The notes: generated by a model not told the origin, from the letters alone. A stretch of 64,000 nt of DNA from Ilyomonas sp965277535 (GCA_965277535.1 OZ255825.1:682001-746000); one strand, 5' to 3'. Positions 1 to 8,921 are shown, numbered from the stretch's first letter. Program-made: numbers and translations.

Positions 1-891
1 TTCAATGTACAAATTGGCGTTGATGCAAAGGCACCAAAACAAATTTTGCTGAGATACCGATGCCTGTTGTTTTGCATACAACACATCTTTTTCATTCGTA
101 AACGTATTGTGCACCAGCATTACATTTTGCGCCTTTTCTAATTTAGGAAAATACGTTTGCAAACTGCTCATTCCCGACGGTGAAAAATGAGTGCTGTTTA
201 TCCGCATCATGCTATACATGCGGGTAAAATCGCCACTGCCTTGTATGAACAATTCATCTTCAAAATTGGTTTCCTGATTGTGTATGCTCACCGTTTTGTT
301 TTGAAACTGAGGCTGCAGAAGTTGCCATAAGCTTTCTGAAACAGAATAGGGTGCATGAGGAACAATCGCAGTTGGTTTCTGATTTTTAATTTCGGATTTC
401 TGATTGAATTGATTATAAATATGTAAAGCAGTACCAAACCTTGCTTGCGCTACTGCAGGCAACCAGCCACTTACTTCAATAAAGTTGTAATAATGCAGAT
501 TGCCTTTTTGTTTTTGCTCCCATGTGAGTATGTTGTTGCAAATGTCTCCTACTGCAACAATGCCATTGCTTATCATCTCCTGTTCGGCATTGGCAATAGC
601 TTCTTTAATTTGTTCATCACTCATATTTCGTTTGGTTACAATTTCAAAAACAAAATCAATCAAGCCTGTTCTTTCTGGTATCAGTCCAAGCAAGTGGCTG
701 AGTTCCAGATGGCAATGGCAATTCACAAAACCAGGGCACAAAATGCCTTTTACATATTGTGTATCATCACTCGTTTCTTCTGTTGAAACAACGCTTTCAA
801 TCATTCCCGCTTCATCTACAATCAAGGTTTTGTTTTGATGCAATTTGTAACCATCAAACAAAAAATCAGCTTTATATTTTTGATAACCCAT
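1..891 (-). CDS. Amidohydrolase family protein (cytosine/aminofutalosine deaminase-like), 3' end outside window
   Basis: The reading frame starts at ATG 891 and runs off the left edge, leaving 297 residues. Residues 59-66 read HCHLELSH after PGFVN, the beta1 metal-binding H-x-H motif of the amidohydrolase superfamily. A second histidine motif (PHAPYS) lies near residue 179, and the visible end (FWCLCINANLYIE) is typical of deaminase-like members. A metal-dependent deaminase or hydrolase of small cyclic compounds is likely, but the substrate is unknown; menaquinone futalosine-pathway deaminases are one possibility. Residues about 163-173 (QKSEIKNQK) are coded by AT-rich DNA resembling a dispersed intergenic repeat and may be an in-frame insertion. 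It is divergent from the TonB receptor. Confidence 0.8.
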   Translation of the reverse strand, partial: MGYQKYKADFLFDGYKLHQNKTLIVDEAGMIESVVSTEETSDDTQYVKGILCPGFVNCHCHLELSHLLGLIPERTGLIDFVFEIVTKRNMSDEQIKEAIANAEQEMISNGIVAVGDICNNILTWEQKQKGNLHYYNFIEVSGWLPAVAQARFGTALHIYNQFNQKSEIKNQKPTAIVPHAPYSVSESLWQLLQPQFQNKTVSIHNQETNFEDELFIQGSGDFTRMYSMMRINSTHFSPSGMSSLQTYFPKLEKAQNVMLVHNTFTNEKDVLYAKQQASVSQQNLFWCLCINANLYIE

Positions 892-986
892 ACTTTATTT
901 ACTAAAAATGCAAACCTAACTGAGAGTTTGGTTTTGCCCTATTTTTCATTCTTGGTTTATTAATCTAAAAAAGATTTAAAAAATAA

Positions 987-1018
987 TTTGGTTTATTTTA
1001 TAAACTACTCTACGTTTG
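987..1018 (+). promoter_or_regulatory. Bacteroidota-type sigma-A promoter of the TonB receptor gene
   Basis: TTTG at 987-990, a 20-nt spacer, then TACGTTTG at 1011-1018 match the Bacteroidota consensus TTTG-N17-23-TAnnTTTG exactly. Transcription would begin near 1024, leaving a leader of about a dozen bases before ATG 1037. Confidence 0.75.
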
Positions 1019-1036
1019 CAGAGTCAATTTATTTTT

Positions 1037-3286
1037 ATGAAACCAACTGTTCTTGTACTCCTTCTTTTTCTTACTGCTTTTTCAGCCTCTGCACAAGTAA
1101 AAATTTCGGGTTCTGTAAAAGATACCCGTGGTAAAAAACTAATTGGTGCAAGCATTACTTTGAAAGATACTTACGACGGCGCAACTACCGATTCGAGCGG
1201 CAATTATTCCTTTACAACAACTGAAACAGGTGCCCACATTTTAAGTGCAACATCTGTTGGATATTCTACCGTAAATCAGACCATCAACATTGCAAAAGAA
1301 CCTCTTACTCTTAACTTTTCTATTAAAGAAGAATTAAACGAACTGAAAGCTGTAACCGTTACTGCTGGTGCGTTTGCGGCTGGTGACAGCAAGCGTGCCG
1401 TTACCGTTTTAAACTCAATTGATGTAGCAACGGTGGGTGGCGGCAATGCAGATATTACTTCCGCCATTAAAACACTTCCCGGTGCACAGCAAGTAGGCGA
1501 ACAGGAAGGTTTGTTTGTGCGCGGTGGTGCTGGCTACGAAACCAAACAATTTATTGATGGCACACTCGTAAACAACCCTTATTTTGCCTCTGTTCCTGAC
1601 ATTGCAAGTCGTGGTCGCTTCCTGCCGTTTTTGTTTAAAGGCACGGTGTTTAGCACGGGCGGTTATTCTGCATTGTATGGTCAGGCACTGTCGTCGGTTG
1701 TCATTTTAGAATCCATTGATTTACCTGAAAAAACGGCTGCCAACCTTTCCCTTTCACCCTTGTTTGTGGGCGGTGGCATTCAATATTTAAATAAAAAGAA
1801 AACGGCATCCTGGGGTATCAATTATGGTTATACGAATCTTGTTGCATACTTCAACATTGTAAAGCAAACGCCTGATTTTTTTAAGATTCCTGTACTTCAA
1901 AATGCCGATGCAAATTTTCGTGTAAAAACAAAAAGTGGTGGCATGATAAAATACTATACCACATTTGGAACAAGCGATTTAGGCTTGCGTCGCCAGGATA
2001 TTGACAGCCTTGTTTTGAAAGATGCTTTTCGCATTAAAAACATCAACTGGTACAACAATTTAAGCTGGCGCGAGAACCTTGGAGGAGGCTGGAAAATGAA
2101 TCTGGGCAGCAGTTTCAGCACTAACAAAGACAATGTAATGCAGCAATTGCAAAATAGTATGAACCAACCTCAATATTTTGACATGAGTAAGTTTTGGTTG
2201 TACTATAAAAATTTTGGGATGGAACGATTAGATAATGTTTCACAAGTAAAAGCTGTGTTTGAGAAGAAATTAGGCGGACTCAATGACATTCGTTTTGGTG
2301 GTGAATATTGGAATTCATTAAGCAAGTTTACCTTCAACGATTCGGCTTACAAATTGGTTGATAACTACCAGGCTCTGTTTGCTGAAACTGATATTTACGT
2401 TACCAATAACTTGGCAGCCAAGATAGGCGCACGTTTCGAGCATTCATCCATTATTGATAAAGTGAATTTGGCGCCGCGCATTTCATTAGCGTATAAAGTG
2501 GGCGAAGGTGCATCAGTATCGGCGGCTTATGGTAAATTTTATCAGAAACCAGAGAACAACCAACTGTTTTATACCCGTAATTTAGGCTATACAGAAGCCA
2601 CTCATTACATTATCAATTATCAAAAGCTTACCAACGATAGAATTTTCCGGATTGAAGCGTATTACAAAAAGTACAACGACCTGGTGAAAACCGTTCCACT
2701 TAACTATCAATACGCTATTTACAACAATGCCGGAAGCGGCTATGCGCGCGGCTTTGAGCTATTTTTCAGAGATAAAAAAAGTATCAAAAATTTAGATTAC
2801 TGGGTGAGCTATTCTTACTTAGATACGAAGCGCGATTACTTAAATTTTCCTGAAAAAATGCAGCCCAATTTTGCAACGCCACACACGCTTTCTCTTGTGG
2901 TAAAACGTTTTATTATGAAATGGAAAACGGGCATCAGCGGCACATATAGTTTTGCTACCGGTCGCCCCTATTATAACCTGCAGTACGATTATTCAAACAA
3001 CAAATATTTTATTGGCGATAAAGGCACAACCAAACCTTACAACACGCTTGGGTTAAGCGTTTATTATGTTCCTTCTGTTGGCAAAAAAGATGCAAAAACA
3101 AACACCGTTCTGTTTGCAAGTGTTAGCAATGCTTTGGGTACGAACCTGGTGTATAATTACAATTATTCGTTCAATGGAATGAATAAACAAGAGATTAACC
3201 CGCCTGCCAAACGGTTTTATTTTATTGGTGCTTTTTTTAGCTGGGGAATCAACCGTTCTGAAGATGCAATTAATGGAAACCTTTAA
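1037..3286 (+). CDS. TonB-dependent receptor with carboxypeptidase-regulatory-like N-terminal domain
   Basis: This 749-residue outer-membrane protein begins with a signal peptide (LFLTAFSASAQ). A CarboxypepD_reg-like beta domain follows at about residues 20-110 (VSGSVKDTRG-type start, here ISGSVKD). Next come a plug domain with VRGGAGYETKQFIDG near residue 165-180 and a beta-barrel rich in aromatic and aspartate residues. Receptors of this type import siderophores, vitamins or glycans using TonB energy. No SusD partner or regulator lies beside it, so the ligand cannot be named. The start ATG 1037 is chosen because an upstream in-frame TTG at 1016 falls inside the promoter -7 element. Confidence 0.88.
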   Translation: MKPTVLVLLLFLTAFSASAQVKISGSVKDTRGKKLIGASITLKDTYDGATTDSSGNYSFTTTETGAHILSATSVGYSTVNQTINIAKEPLTLNFSIKEELNELKAVTVTAGAFAAGDSKRAVTVLNSIDVATVGGGNADITSAIKTLPGAQQVGEQEGLFVRGGAGYETKQFIDGTLVNNPYFASVPDIASRGRFLPFLFKGTVFSTGGYSALYGQALSSVVILESIDLPEKTAANLSLSPLFVGGGIQYLNKKKTASWGINYGYTNLVAYFNIVKQTPDFFKIPVLQNADANFRVKTKSGGMIKYYTTFGTSDLGLRRQDIDSLVLKDAFRIKNINWYNNLSWRENLGGGWKMNLGSSFSTNKDNVMQQLQNSMNQPQYFDMSKFWLYYKNFGMERLDNVSQVKAVFEKKLGGLNDIRFGGEYWNSLSKFTFNDSAYKLVDNYQALFAETDIYVTNNLAAKIGARFEHSSIIDKVNLAPRISLAYKVGEGASVSAAYGKFYQKPENNQLFYTRNLGYTEATHYIINYQKLTNDRIFRIEAYYKKYNDLVKTVPLNYQYAIYNNAGSGYARGFELFFRDKKSIKNLDYWVSYSYLDTKRDYLNFPEKMQPNFATPHTLSLVVKRFIMKWKTGISGTYSFATGRPYYNLQYDYSNNKYFIGDKGTTKPYNTLGLSVYYVPSVGKKDAKTNTVLFASVSNALGTNLVYNYNYSFNGMNKQEINPPAKRFYFIGAFFSWGINRSEDAINGNL

Positions 3287-3387
3287 GTATTGAATAATGA
3301 AGAATGAATATTGAATATTATTGTTTGAAAGGAATTACAGCAAAAACAAATCTTACATTTTACATCTTAAATATTAAATAATTTCTC

Positions 3388-3666
3388 ATGGAAAATCAAC
3401 AACAAAAAGACCAAATGCTTTGGCAAATGGCAAAACGGAGAGCAGCATTCAAAGCGAGTTTTGCTGCTTATATTGTAGTAAATATAGCGTTGGTTGGTAC
3501 CTGGTATTTTACTTCGGGTCCGGGTTCATACTTCTGGCCTGTATGGCCGGCTCTTGGCTGGGGCATTGGCATCGCGTTGCAATATGCAGGCGCTTACCAT
3601 TCAAACCAACTATTTTCTGCTGAAGAAGAATACGAAAAGCTTAAGAAATTGAACGGGCAAAATTGA
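3388..3666 (+). CDS. 2TM domain-containing small membrane protein
   Basis: The 92-residue protein has a charged N-terminus (residues 1-20), two hydrophobic segments (about 24-42 and 50-68) separated by a short loop, and an acidic C-terminal helix (SAEEEYEKLKKL). This is the layout of the Bacteroidota 2TM family (PF13239-like), whose biochemical role is unknown. It sits downstream of the TonB receptor, and a copy of the GCAAAAACAAA motif lies in the gap at 3340. It may be co-transcribed with the following secreted protein gene. Confidence 0.8.
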   Translation: MENQQQKDQMLWQMAKRRAAFKASFAAYIVVNIALVGTWYFTSGPGSYFWPVWPALGWGIGIALQYAGAYHSNQLFSAEEEYEKLKKLNGQN

Positions 3667-3709
3667 GTATCAAAATTTATATAAAACCAAACAATAAAAA
3701 TCAAACAAA

Positions 3710-4336
3710 ATGAAACAGTTCCTTCTTTCAATCGCAATGCTGGTAAGCGTTGCAGCATTTTCGCAAAGTGATAAGTACACTGGAGCCATGCAAAAAAATC
3801 TGGCGATGCTTGACTCTGCCAAAACCACTTCTGATTTCAATGCAGTGTCGGCTGCTTTTCAACGCGTTGGCGAAGCCGAAAAAACACAATGGTTGCCTTA
3901 CTATTGGGCAGCATTGGCAAAGGTTCGCATCGGCTGGGTTGATAATACCGTTGATAAAGACAAGCTGGCTGAAGAAACAAAAGCTTTAATAACAAAAGGC
4001 GAGGCCATCAATCAAAATTCGGAGTTTCAGGCGCTGCGCGATATGGCTGCTGTTCAGCAAATGATGGTTGACCCGCAAAATCGCTGGCAAACCTATGGTA
4101 CAGAAGCCGCTACTGCTTTACAAAAAGGAATGCAGATGGATCCTAAAAATCCGCGCCTGTATTATTTGCAAGGCATGAGTGTATTCAACACGCCCGAACA
4201 ATTTGGTGGTGGCAAAGCAAAGGCAAAGCCTGTTTTTCAGCAGGCAGCCGATTTGTTTAAAACAGAAGAAAAGAAACCATTAACTCCAACCTGGGGCGCA
4301 CAGCAAAACGATCAGATGCTGGCGCAATGTCAATAA
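3710..4336 (+). CDS. Secreted protein with TPR-like helical repeats, function unknown
   Basis: The 208-residue product starts with a clear signal peptide (LLSIAMLVSVAAFSQS, cleavage near residue 19). The rest is alanine- and glutamine-rich helix pairs resembling tetratricopeptide repeats; MDPKNPRLYYLQGMSVF at about 143-160 looks like a TPR second helix boundary. It is probably periplasmic. Similar short secreted TPR-like proteins are common in Bacteroidota without assigned function. It lies 43 bp after the 2TM gene on the same strand. Confidence 0.7.
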   Translation: MKQFLLSIAMLVSVAAFSQSDKYTGAMQKNLAMLDSAKTTSDFNAVSAAFQRVGEAEKTQWLPYYWAALAKVRIGWVDNTVDKDKLAEETKALITKGEAINQNSEFQALRDMAAVQQMMVDPQNRWQTYGTEAATALQKGMQMDPKNPRLYYLQGMSVFNTPEQFGGGKAKAKPVFQQAADLFKTEEKKPLTPTWGAQQNDQMLAQCQ

Positions 4337-4352
4337 TATTTTTCGCTGCTGT

Positions 4353-4388
4353 GAACAAAGTAGCGGTGTAACAGCCACTACTTTGTTC
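4353..4388 (+). promoter_or_regulatory. Long hairpin immediately upstream of a membrane-protein operon
   Basis: GAACAAAGTAG at 4353-4363 is perfectly complementary to CTACTTTGTTC at 4378-4388, and the stem can extend inward by a G-G/C-C pair past one mismatch. There is no T-run after it, so it is not a typical intrinsic terminator. It ends 12 nt before the ATG at 4401, so a role in mRNA end protection or translation control is possible. Confidence 0.5.
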
Positions 4389-4400
4389 CGGCTAAATATA

Positions 4401-5012
4401 ATGTACATGCAGGGAAAAGAAAAAGAATTTTCGCCGCAGCAAAGTCTCCGGCTCATTCATAGCATGATAGAAACCAGCAAGAATACAATTGGCAATTACA
4501 GCCCTTATTTTTTACTTTGGGGGTGGGCGGTGCTCATTGGCTGTTTGCTGCAATACTATTTGAAAGTAATTGTTGGTTATCCTAAGTTTTATTATGTGTG
4601 GCTGATAACGCCCGTTGCCGTTGTTATTCAATCTTTTCTTATTTACAAGGGAAGCAAATACGAAAAAGTAAAGACCTTTATCAACGAAGCCAACGCCTAT
4701 TTATGGACTGCTATCGGTTTATCCTTTCTGGTGCTGGCATTTGTATTTACGCATATTGGATGGCAGTATTGCTTTCCGTTTTATATTTTGCTGTATGGCA
4801 TCGGCACATTTATATCGGGCAGTCTTATTAAGTTTAAGCCGCTCGTTATTGGCGGCTTATTCTGCTTCCCAATAGCGGCTATATCGGTTTATACAGATTA
4901 CGATACGCAAACGCTTCTCGCTGCCTTTGCGGTGCTTATCAGCTATATCATACCGGGGCATATCCTGCGCTACCAGTATCACAAACACGCCTCAATTATA
5001 AACTCGTTATGA
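4401..5012 (+). CDS. Multi-pass membrane protein, first of a tandem paralogous pair
   Basis: This 203-residue protein has a soluble N-terminal helix (SPQQSLRLIHSMIETSK) followed by about five hydrophobic segments, ending in a short basic tail. It aligns along its length with the next gene (Q-S/E-SLxLI-xMI near the start, W-xxI xxxxxQ in helix one, YGIxTFxxG in helix four, IPGxILxxxY at the end), so the two are tandem duplicates. ATG 4401 is used because the in-frame codon further upstream is TTG inside a hairpin; ATG 4407 is an alternative. The stop overlaps the next start (ATGA). The function is unknown, but a membrane partner of the downstream regulator is suggested by context. Confidence 0.72.
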   Translation: MYMQGKEKEFSPQQSLRLIHSMIETSKNTIGNYSPYFLLWGWAVLIGCLLQYYLKVIVGYPKFYYVWLITPVAVVIQSFLIYKGSKYEKVKTFINEANAYLWTAIGLSFLVLAFVFTHIGWQYCFPFYILLYGIGTFISGSLIKFKPLVIGGLFCFPIAAISVYTDYDTQTLLAAFAVLISYIIPGHILRYQYHKHASIINSL

Positions 5013-5623
5013 CAGAACAGGAAGAAGTATTTTTTAGTGAGCAAGAAAGTTTGCAGTTAATCACACGGATGATTAAAAAAGCAAAAGCTGATTTTATTGA
5101 AACCGGCATCAGTGCACTTATGTGGGGAAGCATCATAACGTTTTGCGCTATTGTTCAATTTGCATCTGCCTTTTATAACATTCCCTGGGCTGGTTTTGTT
5201 TGGTGGCTAACCATTTTAGCTGTTGTTTCTCAGGTTATTATTTCAATAAGAGAAAATAAAAAAAAGAAGTTTAAAGATTATCAGGAAGACGCAATTGGTG
5301 GTGTTTGGATAGCTTTTGGCATTACTATGTTCTTGCTAAGCTTTTATTTGAATTCAATAAAAGTAGCTTATAACGATATACATGCTGATACACTCTATCT
5401 TATTATTTATGGCATTCCAACTTTTGCTACTGGTTTCGGGCGGCGCTTTGTACCCATGCTTGTTGGCGGCATTGCCTGCTGGGTGTTTGCTATCATCAGC
5501 CTTTACGTAGCTTACCCTTACACCATGCTTCTTATAGCAGGCGGCGCGTTGCTGGCATGGTTCATTCCTGGTTTGATTTTACAACGCAGGTATTTGAAAG
5601 CAAAGAGAGGACAGCATGTTTAA
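5009..5623 (+). CDS. Multi-pass membrane protein, second of the tandem pair
   Basis: This 204-residue protein is paralogous to the preceding gene, with an N-terminal helix (SEQESLQLITRMIKKAK) and about five membrane helices. It overlaps its predecessor by 4 bp (ATGA) and the following winged-helix gene by 8 bp, so the three are translationally coupled. Such membrane-protein plus small MarR/HTH_34-type regulator operons recur in Bacteroidota. The regulator probably controls the operon, but no ligand or transport activity is evident. Confidence 0.72.
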   Translation: MTEQEEVFFSEQESLQLITRMIKKAKADFIETGISALMWGSIITFCAIVQFASAFYNIPWAGFVWWLTILAVVSQVIISIRENKKKKFKDYQEDAIGGVWIAFGITMFLLSFYLNSIKVAYNDIHADTLYLIIYGIPTFATGFGRRFVPMLVGGIACWVFAIISLYVAYPYTMLLIAGGALLAWFIPGLILQRRYLKAKRGQHV

Positions 5624-5918
5624 CGATTTAGATCCCATATTGCACTCGCAGTTGCGGCTTGCCGTGATGAGTTTGCTCATCAGTGTGAAAGAAGCGGAGT
5701 TTACTTTTATCAAAGAAAAAACAAACGCTACAGCAGGCAACTTAAGCGTGCAGGTGCAAAAGCTGAAAGAGGCCGGTTACATTGATGTTACCAAAGAGTT
5801 TAAAGACAATTACCCGAACACCACTTGTAAGGTTACGAAACAAGGCATCAAAGCATTTGAAAGTTATGTAGCTGCTTTACAGCAGTATCTTAATGCAGGC
5901 AAACAGGCATTGAAATGA
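5616..5918 (+). CDS. Winged-helix DNA-binding transcriptional regulator (HTH_34-like)
   Basis: This 100-residue single-domain winged helix has an N-terminal helix (DPILHSQLRLAVMSLL), a recognition helix region (NATAGNLSVQVQKLKEAGYI), and a wing with the basic TCKVTKQG strand followed by a C-terminal dimer helix. It matches the PF13601-type transcriptional regulators in Bacteroidota. It overlaps the membrane gene upstream, so it likely autoregulates the operon. A decayed copy of its C-terminal part is visible at about 6423-6495. Confidence 0.8.
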   Translation: MFNDLDPILHSQLRLAVMSLLISVKEAEFTFIKEKTNATAGNLSVQVQKLKEAGYIDVTKEFKDNYPNTTCKVTKQGIKAFESYVAALQQYLNAGKQALK

Positions 5919-5955
5919 CAAATCAACAAACCGAATCCAAACCAAAACAATATAT

Positions 5956-6354
5956 ATGTATATTTATAAAATCAGATGCGCCTCGATTATTTTGCTTGCT
6001 GCCGGATATGGCTGGGCAGGAGGACATTTTATACCCGGCGACTCAACTATATTGTCTTACTTGTTTCAATTTATAGTGATAGCAATGTTATTAGCATTGG
6101 GTATTACTTATTTAACTCAGCGACCAAATGACTTCCTTAAAAGAAATTGGTCAATTAAAGGACTTAGCATTTTTAGTATTCTTTCCCTTCTCATAAACAT
6201 TTTGAATGTAATTCATGGAGCTTATAATAAAGATATACATTCCTTTGGCTCACACAACTCGTTAGCAGATCTTATTCCAATTATTATAATTATCTCCGCT
6301 ACATTACTTTGGCTTGTTACTTTTATAAAAAGCAAACACCTCTATACAAAATAA
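5956..6354 (+). CDS. Small four-helix membrane protein, unknown function
   Basis: The 132-residue protein contains four hydrophobic segments (about residues 6-22, 34-52, 68-88 and 104-124), joined by short polar loops, and a basic C-terminus (KSKHLYTK). No motif allows assignment to a named family. It starts 37 bp after the winged-helix regulator on the same strand and is probably the last gene of that operon. Its codon use looks more AT-rich than the two paralogous membrane genes. Confidence 0.6.
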   Translation: MYIYKIRCASIILLAAGYGWAGGHFIPGDSTILSYLFQFIVIAMLLALGITYLTQRPNDFLKRNWSIKGLSIFSILSLLINILNVIHGAYNKDIHSFGSHNSLADLIPIIIIISATLLWLVTFIKSKHLYTK

Positions 6355-6422
6355 ATTCTTACGGTTTCACATAGCCGCTTGTGCTACAATGGTACAGCAT
6401 CGTTTGCTAATTTTCTCAATCT

Positions 6423-6495
6423 AAAGAAGGCATCAAAACCATTGAAAATTATGTTGCGTTGCTTCGTCGCAGTTCTATTTACATGCTGGCAAGCA
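6423..6495 (+). pseudogene. Remnant of a second HTH_34-type regulator gene (C-terminal part)
   Basis: Read in the frame of GGC at 6429, the DNA codes SKEGIKTIENYVALL. This aligns with TKQGIKAFESYVAAL, the C-terminal dimer helix of the regulator at 5616-5918. A stop codon precedes the homologous stretch at about 6413 and similarity fades after about 25 residues. This suggests an ancestral duplicated regulator unit, of which the intact gene 5956-6354 may be the partner membrane gene. Confidence 0.55.
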
Positions 6496-6570
6496 GATAT
6501 TCCAGTACAACTGAGCTTCAGACGAAAAGTAAAAACTGATAAAAGAAAACCAGACCTAATAATTACCTTT

Positions 6571-7110
6571 TTAATCTTCATGCAACTGATAAATCGCAGG
6601 AAGATTACGCCCTAATCCATCATAGTCCAATCCATAACCCACAACAAATTTATCTGGTATGGTGAAGCATTTATAATGAATGTCAACCGCATGAATGGTG
6701 GCTTCGGGCTTGTGAAGAAGCACCGCAACAGAAAGTGAAAGCGGCTGATGGCTTTGCAGTTGCGGAAGAAACTGATGCAGGGTTTTACCAGTGTCAATAA
6801 TGTCTTCAAGAATGATAACATCCCTGCCTGAAATGCTCATATCTAAGCCGATAGCCGTAATCACTTTGCCGCTTGATTTTGTTCCCTGGTAAGAAGCCAG
6901 TTTGATAAAAGAAATTTCAGCTTCGATGGTAAGTTGTTTAAACAAATCGGCAGCGAACATAAATGAGCCGTTTAAAACACCAATCAGCAGTGGCTTTTTG
7001 TCTTTATAATCAGTATTGATTTGTGCAGCTAATGCGGTTACTTTCTCTGCAATGGCTTCGCTTGAAAGATAAGGTGTAAAGTATTTATCATGAACTTTTA
7101 CAAGATTCAT
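6571..7110 (-). CDS. hpt: Hypoxanthine phosphoribosyltransferase
   Basis: The 179-residue protein carries the PRPP-binding motif VIILEDIIDTGKT, the N-terminal LIGVLNGSFMFAADL segment and the C-terminal FVVGYGLDYDGLGRNLP purine-contact region typical of HPRT. It salvages hypoxanthine and guanine to IMP and GMP with PRPP in the cytoplasm. The length fits the family. ATG 7110 (MNLVKVHDKYF) is preferred over the ATG 18 bp upstream because the family begins close to this point. The extra upstream codons are formed by a TTTGGTTTTGC motif copy at 7113-7123. Confidence 0.93.
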   Translation of the reverse strand: MNLVKVHDKYFTPYLSSEAIAEKVTALAAQINTDYKDKKPLLIGVLNGSFMFAADLFKQLTIEAEISFIKLASYQGTKSSGKVITAIGLDMSISGRDVIILEDIIDTGKTLHQFLPQLQSHQPLSLSVAVLLHKPEATIHAVDIHYKCFTIPDKFVVGYGLDYDGLGRNLPAIYQLHED

Positions 7111-7149
7111 TGTTTGGTTTTGCAGCAATAATAAACCAATTCGTTTTCT

Positions 7150-8187
7150 TTATTTATCTAAATAATAGGGCGCAGTTTGCAGATAAATTTTTTGGCTTAC
7201 GTGAAGCGTTGCATCTTTAGAAATGCTATTGTATTCCTCTAAACTTTCGAGGCGCACGCCTTCAATTTGTGCAATGTCGGTAAGGGTTTCATTGATGGTA
7301 ACAACATGATAAGGCTGATTTCCCTTCTTTCCTTTTTTTGCAAGATAAATCAGTTGGTTTTTATCTTCAGCATTGCCCTTGATTTCATTGTATTCCAGCA
7401 GCCTGCTATACGAAACATTGTACTTGCTGGCTAATGCAAATAAAGAAGTTCCCTGTTGTGCATACACCACTTTTGTACCGTTGATAGAAAACACGCCTGA
7501 CGGATACAAAGCCGTTGGCGCGGTGATAATCGTTTGCGCTACTTTGGCTGTGATGGGAGTTTGTTTTTGCACTTCTTTTTCATCGGCCTGCTCTTCGTTA
7601 TTGATGCTGTTGTTTGAAAATACGGTTATAGTATTCGCAGCCGTTAAAGCATCGTTGCTATTGCTTCCGTTGCGTTGCAAAGCAAGCAATGTATAATCCT
7701 GCAAATGATAGGTAACAATTGATTTGATAAGAATAGAAGCATACGCCGGATTGGTAGCGTAGCCAGCTTTCTTCAAGCCTTTTGCCCAGCCTTCATAATC
7801 GGTTGGATCAAGATTAAATAAGAACGCATAGTTGGGACGATTCTTTAAAAAATCAGAATGATCGCGATACGATTCTTCCGCATTGTTGTAGCTTCGAAAA
7901 CATTCGCCTTTGGCATCATCATCATGATACACAACAGCACCGTTCCAACCCGTTTTGCATTTGATGCCAAAATGATTGTTTGATTGTTTTACCAGATCGC
8001 ACTGACCTGCAGCTGTTTCTAAAATGCCTTGTGCGAGCGTAATGGCAGCCGGAATGCCAGTGCGGATTTCTTCGCGGATGGCAATGTCTTTATACGTGTT
8101 GATGTAGTTGGTAACAACATCGCTGTTTTGACAAAATGCCGAATGAATAAACAACGAAAGAACGGCAATCAAAAAAAATCGTTTCAT
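7150..8187 (-). CDS. Secreted glucosaminidase with two LysM domains
   Basis: This 345-residue protein has a signal peptide (LIAVLSLFIHSAFCQ). A mannosyl-glycoprotein endo-beta-N-acetylglucosaminidase/FlgJ-type domain spans about residues 25-165, with GIPAAITLAQGILETAAG, where the catalytic Glu lies, and SNNHFGIKC. A linker follows, then two LysM repeats (about 243-285 and 292-340) that bind peptidoglycan. It probably cleaves glycan strands in the periplasm during growth or division. It lies 39 bp upstream of hpt on the same strand, and the O-methyltransferase gene precedes it. Confidence 0.88.
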   Translation of the reverse strand: MKRFFLIAVLSLFIHSAFCQNSDVVTNYINTYKDIAIREEIRTGIPAAITLAQGILETAAGQCDLVKQSNNHFGIKCKTGWNGAVVYHDDDAKGECFRSYNNAEESYRDHSDFLKNRPNYAFLFNLDPTDYEGWAKGLKKAGYATNPAYASILIKSIVTYHLQDYTLLALQRNGSNSNDALTAANTITVFSNNSINNEEQADEKEVQKQTPITAKVAQTIITAPTALYPSGVFSINGTKVVYAQQGTSLFALASKYNVSYSRLLEYNEIKGNAEDKNQLIYLAKKGKKGNQPYHVVTINETLTDIAQIEGVRLESLEEYNSISKDATLHVSQKIYLQTAPYYLDK

Positions 8188-8222
8188 CAGTAGTCAAATT
8201 TTAAAACTCTTGAGCAGTTGTA

Positions 8223-8876
8223 TTAACGAATGAAATTGGTCCCTTTTTTTCTTATTACTAACAGTCCGTCGCGCACGGTAAGCATCACTTGTTCGGTTCG
8301 GTTATCGTTCAGCACATGCTGGTTAAATTCGTGAATGGCTTTTGCATTTTTGTTTTTGCCCTCTTTTTCCAGCACCTGCCCGTGAAACAAAACATTGTCA
8401 GCGATAATCCATCCTTGTGGTTGTAAACGTTCAATCACCATTTCGTAGTATGTAATATAGTTGGTCTTATCAGCATCTATAAAAACCATATCCCAATTGT
8501 AATTCAATGTTGGAATAATCTCAGCTGCATTGCCTCTGTACAAATGTATTTGTTTCTCCTTCCCGGCAAGTTTAAAATTAGCTGAAGATTTCTCAGCATC
8601 GGCTTCTCTCAATTCAATTGTGTGTAATTCACCATCGGGTTGCAAACCTTTGCACAGGCACAACGCACTGTAGCCGGTAAAAGTGCCAATTTCCAAAATG
8701 TATTTGGGTTGAATCATTTGACTTATAAAAGAAAGAAACTGCCCTTGCGTTTCCGTGCTTAACAAGTGTGCATGTGCATGTTGCAAACTTTGCTGATGAA
8801 TGTTGTGCAACAATTCATCTTGCGGTGTTGTAAAGCGGGCAGCATATTGTTCGGCAAGCGGATTAACCAATTCCAT
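8223..8876 (-). CDS. Class I SAM-dependent O-methyltransferase (family 3, catechol-O-methyltransferase-like)
   Basis: The 217-residue protein has the SAM-binding glycine-rich loop LEIGTFTGYSALCLC at about residues 60-74, the acidic loop TIELREADA, and the metal-binding segments MVFIDADKTNY and IIADNVLFHG. These are the hallmarks of metal-dependent O-methyltransferases acting on phenolic hydroxyls. The natural substrate is not evident. It lies between the LysM glucosaminidase and the symporter, all minus strand with short gaps. Confidence 0.88.
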   Translation of the reverse strand: MELVNPLAEQYAARFTTPQDELLHNIHQQSLQHAHAHLLSTETQGQFLSFISQMIQPKYILEIGTFTGYSALCLCKGLQPDGELHTIELREADAEKSSANFKLAGKEKQIHLYRGNAAEIIPTLNYNWDMVFIDADKTNYITYYEMVIERLQPQGWIIADNVLFHGQVLEKEGKNKNAKAIHEFNQHVLNDNRTEQVMLTVRDGLLVIRKKGTNFIR

Positions 8877-8921
8877 TAGTAAAATTTATATCATCATTGT
8901 TCATTCATTAATGTCTTTGGT

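Noticed and set aside
1016..1036. In-frame TTG start giving a longer TonB receptor
   Set aside because: It lies within the promoter -7 element TACGTTTG, and the signal peptide begins at ATG 1037.
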